Shown in pieces: positions 1 through 6,020 of a stretch of 7,090 nt of DNA; positions within the stretch are counted from its first letter, which is position 1, and every line of letters starts with the position of its first letter. Source of the DNA: Desulfotomaculum sp. (GTDB taxonomy: Bacteria > Bacillota > Desulfotomaculia > Desulfotomaculales > Nap2-2B); contig DMIY01000133.1 in NCBI GenBank assembly GCA_003457075.1, forward strand, positions 1 through 7,090, given 5' to 3'. The notes beneath the pieces were generated by a model. The model was not told the origin of the DNA, ran no database searches, and saw only the letters and a program-made list of their open reading frames with translations. A program made the translations under genes and the position numbers.

Positions 1-1695
1 GAATGAATCTAAATTATGTGGGTTATAAGCCATAATTAAACGCAAACGGGCTTCGCGTATGGAAGCAGCATCCACTTCTTGCAATAATGCCTGCAGGTAG
101 CTTTCAAGCATGCCGGATACAAACTCCCTGGGCTGCACGCGGACAATATCTGCCCTTGGAAAATCCTCCCGCAGCAGGATATTTTCCACTTTCCGCTCCA
201 TAACACGCGAGAGATTGCCTCCCTTTTCGTTAATAAATATGAGCGAAACCTGGTCAGGCCGGCGGTGAGAAATTTTAACATGTACTCCACCTCTAAGTTT
301 TAGACTGCGTACCGCAAAACGGTGCAGGGGTGTGATGACCGCACCCAGGTCGTAAACTTTGGCTCCTATTGACTGCATTCCACTGGCTAAAGCTTCTTTG
401 ATCACCTGGGAAGGAGGATAACTGTCCGCACTTACCGCCATCTTAACTCCCGTACCCAGCGCAGCACAAAAAGCAGCACCCAAACGGCAGGCAAATTCCA
501 CCGTCACCTCTATATTGAACAATCCCGTAACACCTTCTGTGCCAAATATCTTCTTTGGCCAGCGGGCGCCCCACACCAGGCTGCTGTTTACCACACTGCT
601 GCTCTCCACCAGCTTATTGGGCCAGATTTTTACATCCGGTCTGACTACACTGCGTTCGGCAAGCACCGAATCACTACCAATTACCGCCCCTTCGTACACT
701 TCGGAATTGGCCCGCACCTGCACCCTGCTGCAGAGCACTGCACCACGCAGGGCGGCTCCCGCGCCAAGATAAACGTTGTTCCAGAGAACACTTCGTTTAA
801 CCGAAGCCTGCTCCTGGATCAAGCAGCCGTCGCCGATGGTGGTATAAGGAGCAACCTGCACCCCGGCGCCGAGACAACAACCATCACCGATCAAGACAGG
901 CCCCTGGATGCAGGCCCCGGGATGAATATCCGCTCCTTCTCCAAACCAGATTCCGGAAGCCGCCTCGCGACCGGGAATGGCAGTTTGAACCCGCCCTGCC
1001 AAAACGTCTTGGTGAGCCTGCACGTATTGTTGAAGATTACCGATGTCACACCAGTAACCAGGCAACACGACACCGAAAAGGGGCTTCTTTTCCCGCAGCA
1101 GGAGAGGAAAAAGATCTTTGCTGAAATCAAATATCTGCCCGGGAGGTATATAATCCAGCACCTCCGGTTCCAACACGTAGATGCCGGTATTAACAGTGTC
1201 ACTGAACACTTCTCCCCACGCAGGTTTTTCTAAAAAGCGGGTTATCACCCCGTCAGGCCTGGTGATCACAACGCCGTATTCCAAAGGACAGCTTACGCGG
1301 GTAAGCACCAGAGTAGCCATTGCTCCCTGCCGGCGGTGAAAATCAACTGCCCGGGATAAATCCAGGTCGGTAAGGGCATCACTGCTAATCACTAAAAAGG
1401 TCTGATCGAGAAACGTCTGGGCATTTTTTACGCTCCCCGCCGTACCCAGGGGCGCCTCTTCCGTAAAATACTGCATATTTACCCGGTATTCTGCACCGTT
1501 ATCAAAATAATCGCGGATGAATTCCGGCTTATAATGAAGAGTTACACCTATATCCACAAAACCGTACCTTTTCAGCAGATCAACAATATGGGTCATAACC
1601 GGCCGGTTGGCTACCGGCACCATCGGTTTCGGACGGCCACAGGTAATGGGACGCAGGCGCGATCCTTCACCGCCGGCCATGATAATGGTCTTCAT
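1..1695 (-). CDS. Sugar-phosphate nucleotidyltransferase / phosphomannomutase-like fusion protein (C-terminus outside window)
   Basis: The frame is open from ATG at 1695 to the window edge, giving 565 residues; related fusions run to roughly 820-840, so the last third is missing. Residues 1-235 are a nucleotidyltransferase: GGEGSRLRP (8-16) is the nucleotide-binding loop, RPKPMVPV (21-28) the activator-site motif, D106 the probable metal ligand and EKP at 156-158. Residues about 250-380 are hexapeptide repeats typical of a left-handed beta-helix. From FGTEGVTG (384-391) a phosphohexomutase-like domain begins. The expected family reaction is NTP + sugar-1-phosphate -> NDP-sugar + diphosphate, in the cytoplasm; relatives are usually annotated mannose-1-phosphate guanylyltransferase, but glucose-1-phosphate is equally possible. 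The mutase domain is degenerate: the usual TASHNP loop reads ISHRRP (475-480), and the upstream GRDxRxS motif reads SADSYPPS with the Arg replaced by Tyr426. It lies 36 nt behind the glycosyltransferase, probably co-transcribed. I am confident of the fold and unsure of the sugar. Confidence 0.88.
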   Translation of the reverse strand, partial: MKTIIMAGGEGSRLRPITCGRPKPMVPVANRPVMTHIVDLLKRYGFVDIGVTLHYKPEFIRDYFDNGAEYRVNMQYFTEEAPLGTAGSVKNAQTFLDQTFLVISSDALTDLDLSRAVDFHRRQGAMATLVLTRVSCPLEYGVVITRPDGVITRFLEKPAWGEVFSDTVNTGIYVLEPEVLDYIPPGQIFDFSKDLFPLLLREKKPLFGVVLPGYWCDIGNLQQYVQAHQDVLAGRVQTAIPGREAASGIWFGEGADIHPGACIQGPVLIGDGCCLGAGVQVAPYTTIGDGCLIQEQASVKRSVLWNNVYLGAGAALRGAVLCSRVQVRANSEVYEGAVIGSDSVLAERSVVRPDVKIWPNKLVESSSVVNSSLVWGARWPKKIFGTEGVTGLFNIEVTVEFACRLGAAFCAALGTGVKMAVSADSYPPSQVIKEALASGMQSIGAKVYDLGAVITPLHRFAVRSLKLRGGVHVKISHRRPDQVSLIFINEKGGNLSRVMERKVENILLREDFPRADIVRVQPREFVSGMLESYLQALLQEVDAASIREARLRLIMAYNPHNLDSF

Positions 1696-1702
1696 ATCCA
1701 TC

Positions 1703-1707
1703 CCTCC
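1703..1707 (-). promoter_or_regulatory. Ribosome binding site of the nucleotidyltransferase fusion gene
   Basis: GGAGG on the minus strand lies 7 nt before ATG at 1695. An in-frame ATG two codons further upstream would be only 1 nt from this site, which is too close, so the start at 1695 is preferred. Confidence 0.8.
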
Positions 1708-1731
1708 ATCATTGCATCTATAAGCTCTCTT

Positions 1732-2979
1732 TCAGGCACGGGCCAAAAGCCTGGTCACACGACCCAGAAAATGCCTCTGCTGACCGGAAGATTCGCACCA
1801 GGGGGTATTTCTGTATTCACTCCAGACCCCGTGGTATACCTGCCGGGTTTCCAAGGCTATCTGCCGCCAGTTAAATTCCTTTTGTACTTTCCGAAAGGCG
1901 TTAAAGCGCAGTTTTCCCCGCAGGGAAGCATCCTGTAAAAGCTGCGTTACCATCCCGGCCAAAAAACGGCTGTTGCCGGGATAAGCCTTCAGGCCATCTA
2001 CACCATGTTCCACAATCTCCACCAGGCCGCCTGTATCGGAAACAACAACCGGGGTTTGTGCCGCCATTGCTTCTAAGGCCACAATACCAAACGGTTCGTA
2101 AAGGCTGGGGAAAACCGCTACATCGGCCCATTTGTAAAGGGAATTGCGTACTACATCGCTGATATAACCTGTAAAATATATTCTGTGAGCAATACCCAGG
2201 CGGCTGGCATGACCACGCAACTCCCCTTCGTAAGGACCTTTGCCGGCAATAATAAACTTTGTTTTTGGACAATGCTCAAGGATCCGGGGAACGGCATCCA
2301 GCAGTACCTGTACTCCTTTTTCCCTTACCAGCCGGCCTACATAAAAAACAATTTGTTCATCATCAGCAGCATATTCGTTACGGCCTATTCCGCCTTGCTT
2401 TACGGCAAATCTCGCCGGCGTTACCCCATTTACAATCACTCTTATTTTGTCTCCCGGCGCTTGGAAAACGTAGCGAACCTCGTTTTTCATATAGTTGCTG
2501 CAACAGATCACCCGCCAGGCCTCGTAAGCCAGCCACCATTCCACACTGCTGATATACCGCTGGATATTATTGTGCAGGCCGTGGTTGCGCCCATATTCGG
2601 TCGCATGGATGGTAGCTACCAGAGGCAGATGATAAGCGTGTTTTAATACTCTTGCGGCATACGCAACCAGCCAGTCGTGAGCGTGAATTATATTTGCCCA
2701 TTCCAGTTCATTCAGCAACGGAACAGCTTTCTCCAGCATAGCCATGTTTAACTGCATAACCCAGGCGACAAAATCATTGGAAGGCAGATGATAAGGAAAT
2801 ACGCGGTGTACATTGACACCGTTTACATTTTCAAATTCCTTCATCCCCGGATCCCCGCAGGTAATCAAATGGACTTCCTCTCCAAGAGAAGCTAAAGATG
2901 AGGTTAAATCATAAACATGAGGCGCTATTCCCCCAACTGCCTTTGGGGGAAATTCCCAAGAAAGCATAACAATTTTCAT
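1732..2979 (-). CDS. GT4-family glycosyltransferase, glycogen/starch synthase-like
   Basis: This 415-residue protein has the two Rossmann domains of a GT-B retaining glycosyltransferase. The N-terminus MKIVMLSWEFPP followed by GGIAPHV (16-22) is the acceptor-side glycine loop typical of GT4 glycogen synthases. HAHDW is at 99-103. The C-terminal domain has VNGV (183-186), GRLVREKG (215-222; R216 and K221 are the expected diphosphate contacts) and the E-x7-E motif EPFGIVALE (295-303), then SDTGGLVEIV (314-323). No signal peptide or membrane segment is visible, so it should act in the cytoplasm. The family transfers a sugar from an NDP-sugar to a growing glycan; the GlgA/GlgM-like look and the nucleotidyltransferase next door suggest a glucan, but donor and acceptor cannot be read from sequence. 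The start follows GGAGG by 10 nt and is the first codon of the conserved fold. The basic tail after residue about 385 is not conserved core. It is the first gene after the terminator. Confidence 0.9.
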   Translation of the reverse strand: MKIVMLSWEFPPKAVGGIAPHVYDLTSSLASLGEEVHLITCGDPGMKEFENVNGVNVHRVFPYHLPSNDFVAWVMQLNMAMLEKAVPLLNELEWANIIHAHDWLVAYAARVLKHAYHLPLVATIHATEYGRNHGLHNNIQRYISSVEWWLAYEAWRVICCSNYMKNEVRYVFQAPGDKIRVIVNGVTPARFAVKQGGIGRNEYAADDEQIVFYVGRLVREKGVQVLLDAVPRILEHCPKTKFIIAGKGPYEGELRGHASRLGIAHRIYFTGYISDVVRNSLYKWADVAVFPSLYEPFGIVALEAMAAQTPVVVSDTGGLVEIVEHGVDGLKAYPGNSRFLAGMVTQLLQDASLRGKLRFNAFRKVQKEFNWRQIALETRQVYHGVWSEYRNTPWCESSGQQRHFLGRVTRLLARA

Positions 2980-3075
2980 AATTTAGGATCCTCCGGAAAT
3001 TTTTTATCTTTAAAATGACCTTTAAAATACTTACGTTTTGCTAGTTATTATTTTTGATTTCTGGATTTTTTATAC
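2980..3075 (-). other. AT-rich leader of the glycosyltransferase operon
   Basis: About 95 nt lie between the terminator and the glycosyltransferase start. A promoter for the second operon would be expected here, because the terminator should block most read-through. The stretch is very AT-rich, and I could not find a -35/-10 pair with good match and spacing, so none is called. A 9-bp direct repeat, CTTTAAAAT on the plus strand at 3008-3016 and 3020-3028 (12-bp period), is the only internal pattern and may be chance. Confidence 0.4.
2990..2994 (-). promoter_or_regulatory. Ribosome binding site of the GT4 glycosyltransferase
   Basis: GGAGG on the minus strand lies 10 nt before ATG at 2979. The spacing is slightly long but acceptable, and no other start is better placed. 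Confidence 0.7.
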
Positions 3076-3115
3076 AAAAAAAAGGAACTGCCCAAAACTA
3101 TTTGGACAGTTCCTT
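3076..3115 (-). terminator. Rho-independent terminator of the synthase-hydrolyase-dehydrogenase operon
   Basis: In the minus-strand transcript the arms at 3115-3101 and 3096-3082 form a 15-bp stem with a 4-nt loop (3097-3100), followed by a run of about eight U (3083-3076). The one non-Watson-Crick position (3091/3106) is a G-U wobble in the minus-strand RNA but would be a C-A mismatch in a plus-strand RNA. Together with the U-tract this shows that it serves the minus strand. It lies about 80 nt after the dehydrogenase stop codon. Confidence 0.93.
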
Positions 3116-3172
3116 AAACTGGCAACTGCGGCTTTATTATACGGTTGTGTTTCGTCAGGTTATTTTTATTTT

Positions 3173-3206
3173 ACTTTTTACAGCTTACTACTTTTTACAG
3201 CTTACT
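3173..3206. repeat. Perfect 17-bp tandem duplication across the dehydrogenase stop codon
   Basis: The plus-strand unit ACTTTTTACAGCTTACT occurs at 3173-3189 and immediately again at 3190-3206. The copy at 3190-3206 holds the last codons and TAA of the dehydrogenase gene; the other lies wholly in the 3' untranslated region. Seventeen is not a multiple of three, but the protein is unaffected because the extra copy falls after the stop. Confidence 0.9.
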
Positions 3207-4196
3207 TATTATAGCGTCAGCCATTTCACTTGTTGATGCGCTCCCGTGGAGATCATATGTTAAATGCGCAGCTTCAATCAGCACCTCTTCAACCGCTCTT
3301 GTTATCCGATCCGCGGCGTCATTTTCCCCAATATGCTTAAGCATCATAATACCGGAGAGAATAATCGCCAGCGGGTTTACCCGATTAAATCCCGCATGCT
3401 TTGGCGCACTCCCGTGTACCGGTTCAAACACTGCGGCTTCAAAGCCAACGTTGGCGCCCGGGGCAACGCCCAGGCCGCCGACCAGCCCTGCGCAAAGATC
3501 GCTGATAATATCACCGTAAAGATTAGGGGCAAGCAGGACATCATAATTTTCGGGCGCCTGCACGAGTTTCATACACATTGCGTCAACAATCATTTCGTCA
3601 AACTCAATCTCCGGGTAATCCTTACGCACTTCTCTGGCGCATTCCAAAAAAAGACCGTCTGTAAACTTCATTATATTGGCTTTATGTACGACAGTAACCT
3701 TCTTGCGTTTCTCTTTTTTGGCCATTTCAAAAGCGTGGCGGGCTATATTTTCCGATGCTTCTCTTGTAATAATTTTAATGCTTTCGGCGGCATTCTTACC
3801 TACCCTGTGCTCAATACCCGCATATAAATCCTCGGTATTTTCCCTGACAACAATCAGATCAATATGATCGTAACGGCTCGAAATGCCCGGCAGACTCCTG
3901 GCAGGTCTGATATTCGCATACAGGTTAAGTTCCTGACGCAAAGCTACGTTGATACTGCGAAAACCCGTTCCTATTGGTGTGGTAAGAGGGCCTTTTAAAG
4001 CCACCCGGTTTCGTCTGATTGATTCCAGCACATGTTCCGGCAAGGGTGTGCCGTATTCGCCGATAACTCCTGCTCCCGCCCGAACAATTTCCCATTGTAT
4101 ACTTACGCCGGTAGCTTCAATTACCCTGCGGGCAGCCTCGGCTATTTCAGGACCAATACCGTCTCCCGGAATCAATGTAATTTCGTGTTGAGCCAC
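3195..4196 (-). CDS. Isocitrate/homoisocitrate dehydrogenase family, probably isocitrate dehydrogenase
   Basis: This 333-residue beta-decarboxylating dehydrogenase oxidises and decarboxylates a 2-hydroxy tricarboxylate to a 2-oxoacid, using Mg2+/Mn2+ and NAD(P)+. Visible motifs are IPGDGIGPE (9-17), [11 protein letters not shown] (80-90), R97, R118 in [10 protein letters not shown] (118-127), Y125, K172, and metal ligands D205, D229 and D233. Length fits the short IDH3/LeuB-like form, not the roughly 416-residue E. coli Icd. Ser81 and Asn83 align with E. coli Icd Ser113 and Asn115, which bind isocitrate; Thermus homoisocitrate dehydrogenase has an Arg in this region. This favours isocitrate over homoisocitrate or isopropylmalate. 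Coenzyme residues are mixed: K266, H267 and Y314 align with NADP contacts K344, Y345 and Y391 of E. coli Icd, but Gly318 replaces R395. Translation starts at GTG (4196), 7 nt after GGAGG. It is the last gene of the operon, 43 nt after the small hydro-lyase subunit. Family is certain, substrate likely, coenzyme open. Confidence 0.88.
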   Translation of the reverse strand: MAQHEITLIPGDGIGPEIAEAARRVIEATGVSIQWEIVRAGAGVIGEYGTPLPEHVLESIRRNRVALKGPLTTPIGTGFRSINVALRQELNLYANIRPARSLPGISSRYDHIDLIVVRENTEDLYAGIEHRVGKNAAESIKIITREASENIARHAFEMAKKEKRKKVTVVHKANIMKFTDGLFLECAREVRKDYPEIEFDEMIVDAMCMKLVQAPENYDVLLAPNLYGDIISDLCAGLVGGLGVAPGANVGFEAAVFEPVHGSAPKHAGFNRVNPLAIILSGIMMLKHIGENDAADRITRAVEEVLIEAAHLTYDLHGSASTSEMADAIISKL

Positions 4197-4203
4197 TCCG
4201 ATG

Positions 4204-4208
4204 CCTCC
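4204..4208 (-). promoter_or_regulatory. Ribosome binding site fixing a GTG start for the dehydrogenase
   Basis: GGAGG on the minus strand lies 7 nt before GTG at 4196. The conserved N-terminal strand and IPGDGIGPE motif follow within 10 residues, so the GTG start is well supported. Confidence 0.82.
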
Positions 4209-4239
4209 AGCTTAATTATTTATCTTTCCTCATTAAAAA

Positions 4240-4737
4240 TTAAAAGTTAAAATCGCCATACTTTTTAAAATGGGCGCTCAAACCGCCGTCGTTTAAAATT
4301 TTAATCATCACACCCGGAAGCGGTTTGATAGGAATGGAAACGCCGCTGCTTTTATTTTTAACAAAACCCTGGGAAAGATCGACTTCTAAAACGTCGCCTT
4401 CATTAATTAAATCTGTATCGCATTCAACAACCGGTAAGCCTGTGTTTATTGCGTTGCGGTAAAAAATTCTGGCGAAGGACTTGGCCAGAACGGCGCTGAC
4501 TCTAGCATATTTTATGACCAGAGGCGCCTGCTCCCGTGAAGAACCGCAGCCAAAGTTTGTCCCGGCCACTATAAAATCACCCGGTGTTACTTTGCTGCTG
4601 AAATCGGGATCCAGATCCTCCATAACGTGACTGGCCAGCTCAACCATGTCCAGGGTTTTAAATTTGTATTTTCCTGAAATTATATAATCAGTGTTGATAT
4701 CGTTGCCGAACTTATGGGCATTGCCCTCGAAGAACAT
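4240..4737 (-). CDS. Homoaconitase/aconitase-type hydro-lyase, small subunit (LeuD family)
   Basis: This 165-residue protein is the swivelling domain-4 subunit of a two-subunit aconitase-superfamily isomerase; 160-170 residues is normal. It partners the large subunit encoded just upstream to dehydrate and rehydrate a tricarboxylate in the cytoplasm. Signature segments are [10 protein letters not shown] (10-19), [10 protein letters not shown] (63-72; the Ser-Arg pair is the usual substrate-binding and catalytic motif) and RNAINTGLP (94-102). The specificity loop, usually YLRT in methanogen homoaconitases, YLVY in methanogen isopropylmalate isomerase and YLRM in dual enzymes, reads YKFKT (24-28) and appears one residue longer. 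This leaves the substrate undetermined: cis-aconitate, homoaconitate or an isopropylmalate-like compound. ATG at 4737 is preceded by AGGTGA at 5 nt, and 9 nt separate the gene from the large-subunit stop codon. Confidence 0.88.
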   Translation of the reverse strand: MFFEGNAHKFGNDINTDYIISGKYKFKTLDMVELASHVMEDLDPDFSSKVTPGDFIVAGTNFGCGSSREQAPLVIKYARVSAVLAKSFARIFYRNAINTGLPVVECDTDLINEGDVLEVDLSQGFVKNKSSGVSIPIKPLPGVMIKILNDGGLSAHFKKYGDFNF

Positions 4738-4742
4738 TTAAG

Positions 4743-4751
4743 TCACCTACT
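4743..4751 (-). promoter_or_regulatory. Ribosome site for the small subunit, overlapping the large-subunit stop codon
   Basis: The minus-strand sequence AGTAGGTGA contains the TAG stop of the large subunit (4749-4747) and sits 5 nt before ATG at 4737. The overlap suggests translational coupling, which would help match the amounts of the two subunits. Confidence 0.7.
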
Positions 4752-6003
4752 TTAAAAATTCTCTTGGATCGGTAATTCGTCCAGTAATTGCAGAAGCTGC
4801 AGCTGTTGCCGGAGAGGCCAAATAAATGAAAGCTTTCGAATTCCCCATCCGCCCCTTGAAGTTCCTGTTGGCTGTTGAAATAACAACCTCGCCGTCAGAG
4901 GGCACGCCATTATGGGTTCCGACGCACGGGCCGCAGCCAGGCGTTACAAAAGCAGCCCCGCTTTCGATCAACGTTTCAGCGATCCCTTCTCTTATCGCGT
5001 CCAGCATTATTTTTCTTGAAGCCGGGACTACAATGAGCCGGACGTCTTTATTGCATTTCCGTCCTTTCAAAATTCCGGCGGCAATCCGCAAATCCTCCAG
5101 ACGGCCGTTTGTACAGGTGCCGATAACAGCCTGGTGGACTACTGTATCTGACACTTCCCCGACCGGGCAGACGTTGTCAACGGTGTGCGGCTTGGCCACA
5201 TGCGGCTCAAGTTTACTCGCGTCATATTCTTCAATTCTGAAGTACCTGGCGTCAGGATCCGGTTCCACAGGCTGGTATTTCTTGCTTGTATAATTACTTA
5301 ACCATGAAAATGTTTTCTCATCCGCGGCCATCAGGCCTGCTTTAGCGCCCATTTCAACCGCCATGTTGGAGATAGTGAAGCGGGCTTCCTGGGAAAGGGC
5401 TGAAATTGCCTGCCCGGTATACTCTACCGATAAGTAAGTGGCGCCATCTGCAGTTATCTGGCCTGTAAGATACAATATTAAGTCTTTTGAATACACGCCT
5501 GGAGGAAGTTCTCCATGACAGATGATTTTCAAAGTATCGGGCACCTTAAACCACATCCGTCCTGAAATAAGCGCGGCAGCCAAATCCGTTGAGCCGACCC
5601 CTGTTGAAAAAGCGTTTAAGGCGCCATATGTACAGGTATGTGAATCTGAACCGATAACCAGCGAACCGGGCCCTACAGCGCCTGTTTCCGGTATAAGCTG
5701 GTGACAGACTCCCTCCCCAACGTCGCAGGTATAAATTTCCTTCTGACGGGCAAAGTCCCTCATCATTTTATGAAGCGCCGATACCCCCTCGTTAGGACTG
5801 GGGGAATTATGATCAATCACAAAAATAACTTTCCCGGAATCAAAAATCTTTTCCCCGCCCATTTCCTGAAACGCCTTTATTGTCAAAGGGGAGGTGCCAT
5901 CCTGGCCCATAATGAAATCTACTTCAGCTACAACAAGATCATTTGCATATACCTGAAAATTACTGTGTGCAGAAAGAATTTTTTCAATAATTGTTTGACC
6001 CAA
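4747..6003 (-). CDS. Homoaconitase/aconitase-type hydro-lyase, large subunit (LeuC family)
   Basis: This 418-residue [4Fe-4S] subunit has the normal length for archaeal/clostridial-type LeuC and homoaconitase large subunits. The cluster ligands are Cys297 in GTCTNGR (295-301) and Cys357/Cys360 in PGCGPCVG (355-362). Other family segments are VIDHNSPSPNE (62-72, including the active-site Asp-His pair), VGEGVCHQ (95-102), GSDSHTCTYGALNAF (118-132) and GVGSTD (135-140). With the small subunit it should move a hydroxyl group on a tricarboxylate through a cis-alkene intermediate: citrate/isocitrate, homocitrate/homoisocitrate or isopropylmalate. The NifV-like synthase before it and the IDH-like enzyme after it make the first two more likely. 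The start is TTG at 6003, 8 nt after the synthase stop, with AGTAGGT upstream; the conserved N-terminus begins directly there. The cluster implies oxygen sensitivity, in line with an anaerobe. Confidence 0.9.
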   Translation of the reverse strand: MGQTIIEKILSAHSNFQVYANDLVVAEVDFIMGQDGTSPLTIKAFQEMGGEKIFDSGKVIFVIDHNSPSPNEGVSALHKMMRDFARQKEIYTCDVGEGVCHQLIPETGAVGPGSLVIGSDSHTCTYGALNAFSTGVGSTDLAAALISGRMWFKVPDTLKIICHGELPPGVYSKDLILYLTGQITADGATYLSVEYTGQAISALSQEARFTISNMAVEMGAKAGLMAADEKTFSWLSNYTSKKYQPVEPDPDARYFRIEEYDASKLEPHVAKPHTVDNVCPVGEVSDTVVHQAVIGTCTNGRLEDLRIAAGILKGRKCNKDVRLIVVPASRKIMLDAIREGIAETLIESGAAFVTPGCGPCVGTHNGVPSDGEVVISTANRNFKGRMGNSKAFIYLASPATAAASAITGRITDPREFLK

Positions 6004-6007
6004 CTTG

Positions 6008-6020
6008 TTACCTACTCTCC
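6008..6020 (-). promoter_or_regulatory. Ribosome site for the TTG-started large subunit, overlapping the synthase stop codon
   Basis: The minus strand reads GGAGAGTAGGT, ending 4-5 nt before TTG at 6003, and includes the synthase TAG stop (6014-6012). AGTAGGT differs from the ideal AGGAGGT at one base and recurs before the small subunit. It supports the TTG start, because no ATG lies near the conserved N-terminus. Confidence 0.65.

Noticed and set aside
922..1233. Overlapping 103-codon open frames on both strands inside the nucleotidyltransferase fusion gene
   Set aside because: The third frame (1695 to 1) is continuous and carries all the family motifs. These are chance frames in GC-moderate coding DNA.
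2185..2646. Plus-strand open frames opposite the glycosyltransferase gene
   Set aside because: They lie wholly antisense to a protein with clear GT4 motifs, show no recognisable domain and have no convincing ribosome site.
2986..2991. GGATCC palindrome next to the glycosyltransferase ribosome site
   Set aside because: It is a six-base palindrome overlapping the ribosome site and too short to suggest a regulatory site.
3008..3028. 9-bp direct repeat CTTTAAAAT with 12-bp period as an operator
   Set aside because: It lies in very AT-rich sequence where short repeats are expected, and it matches no operator I recognise.
2996..3075. Promoter for the glycosyltransferase gene
   Set aside because: Several TA-rich hexamers occur on the minus strand, but none has a credible -35 partner at 16-18 nt, so a specific promoter cannot be supported.
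3264..3827. 187-codon plus-strand open frame opposite the dehydrogenase gene
   Set aside because: It is a shadow of a well-conserved dehydrogenase gene, and its translation has no domain-like composition or motif.
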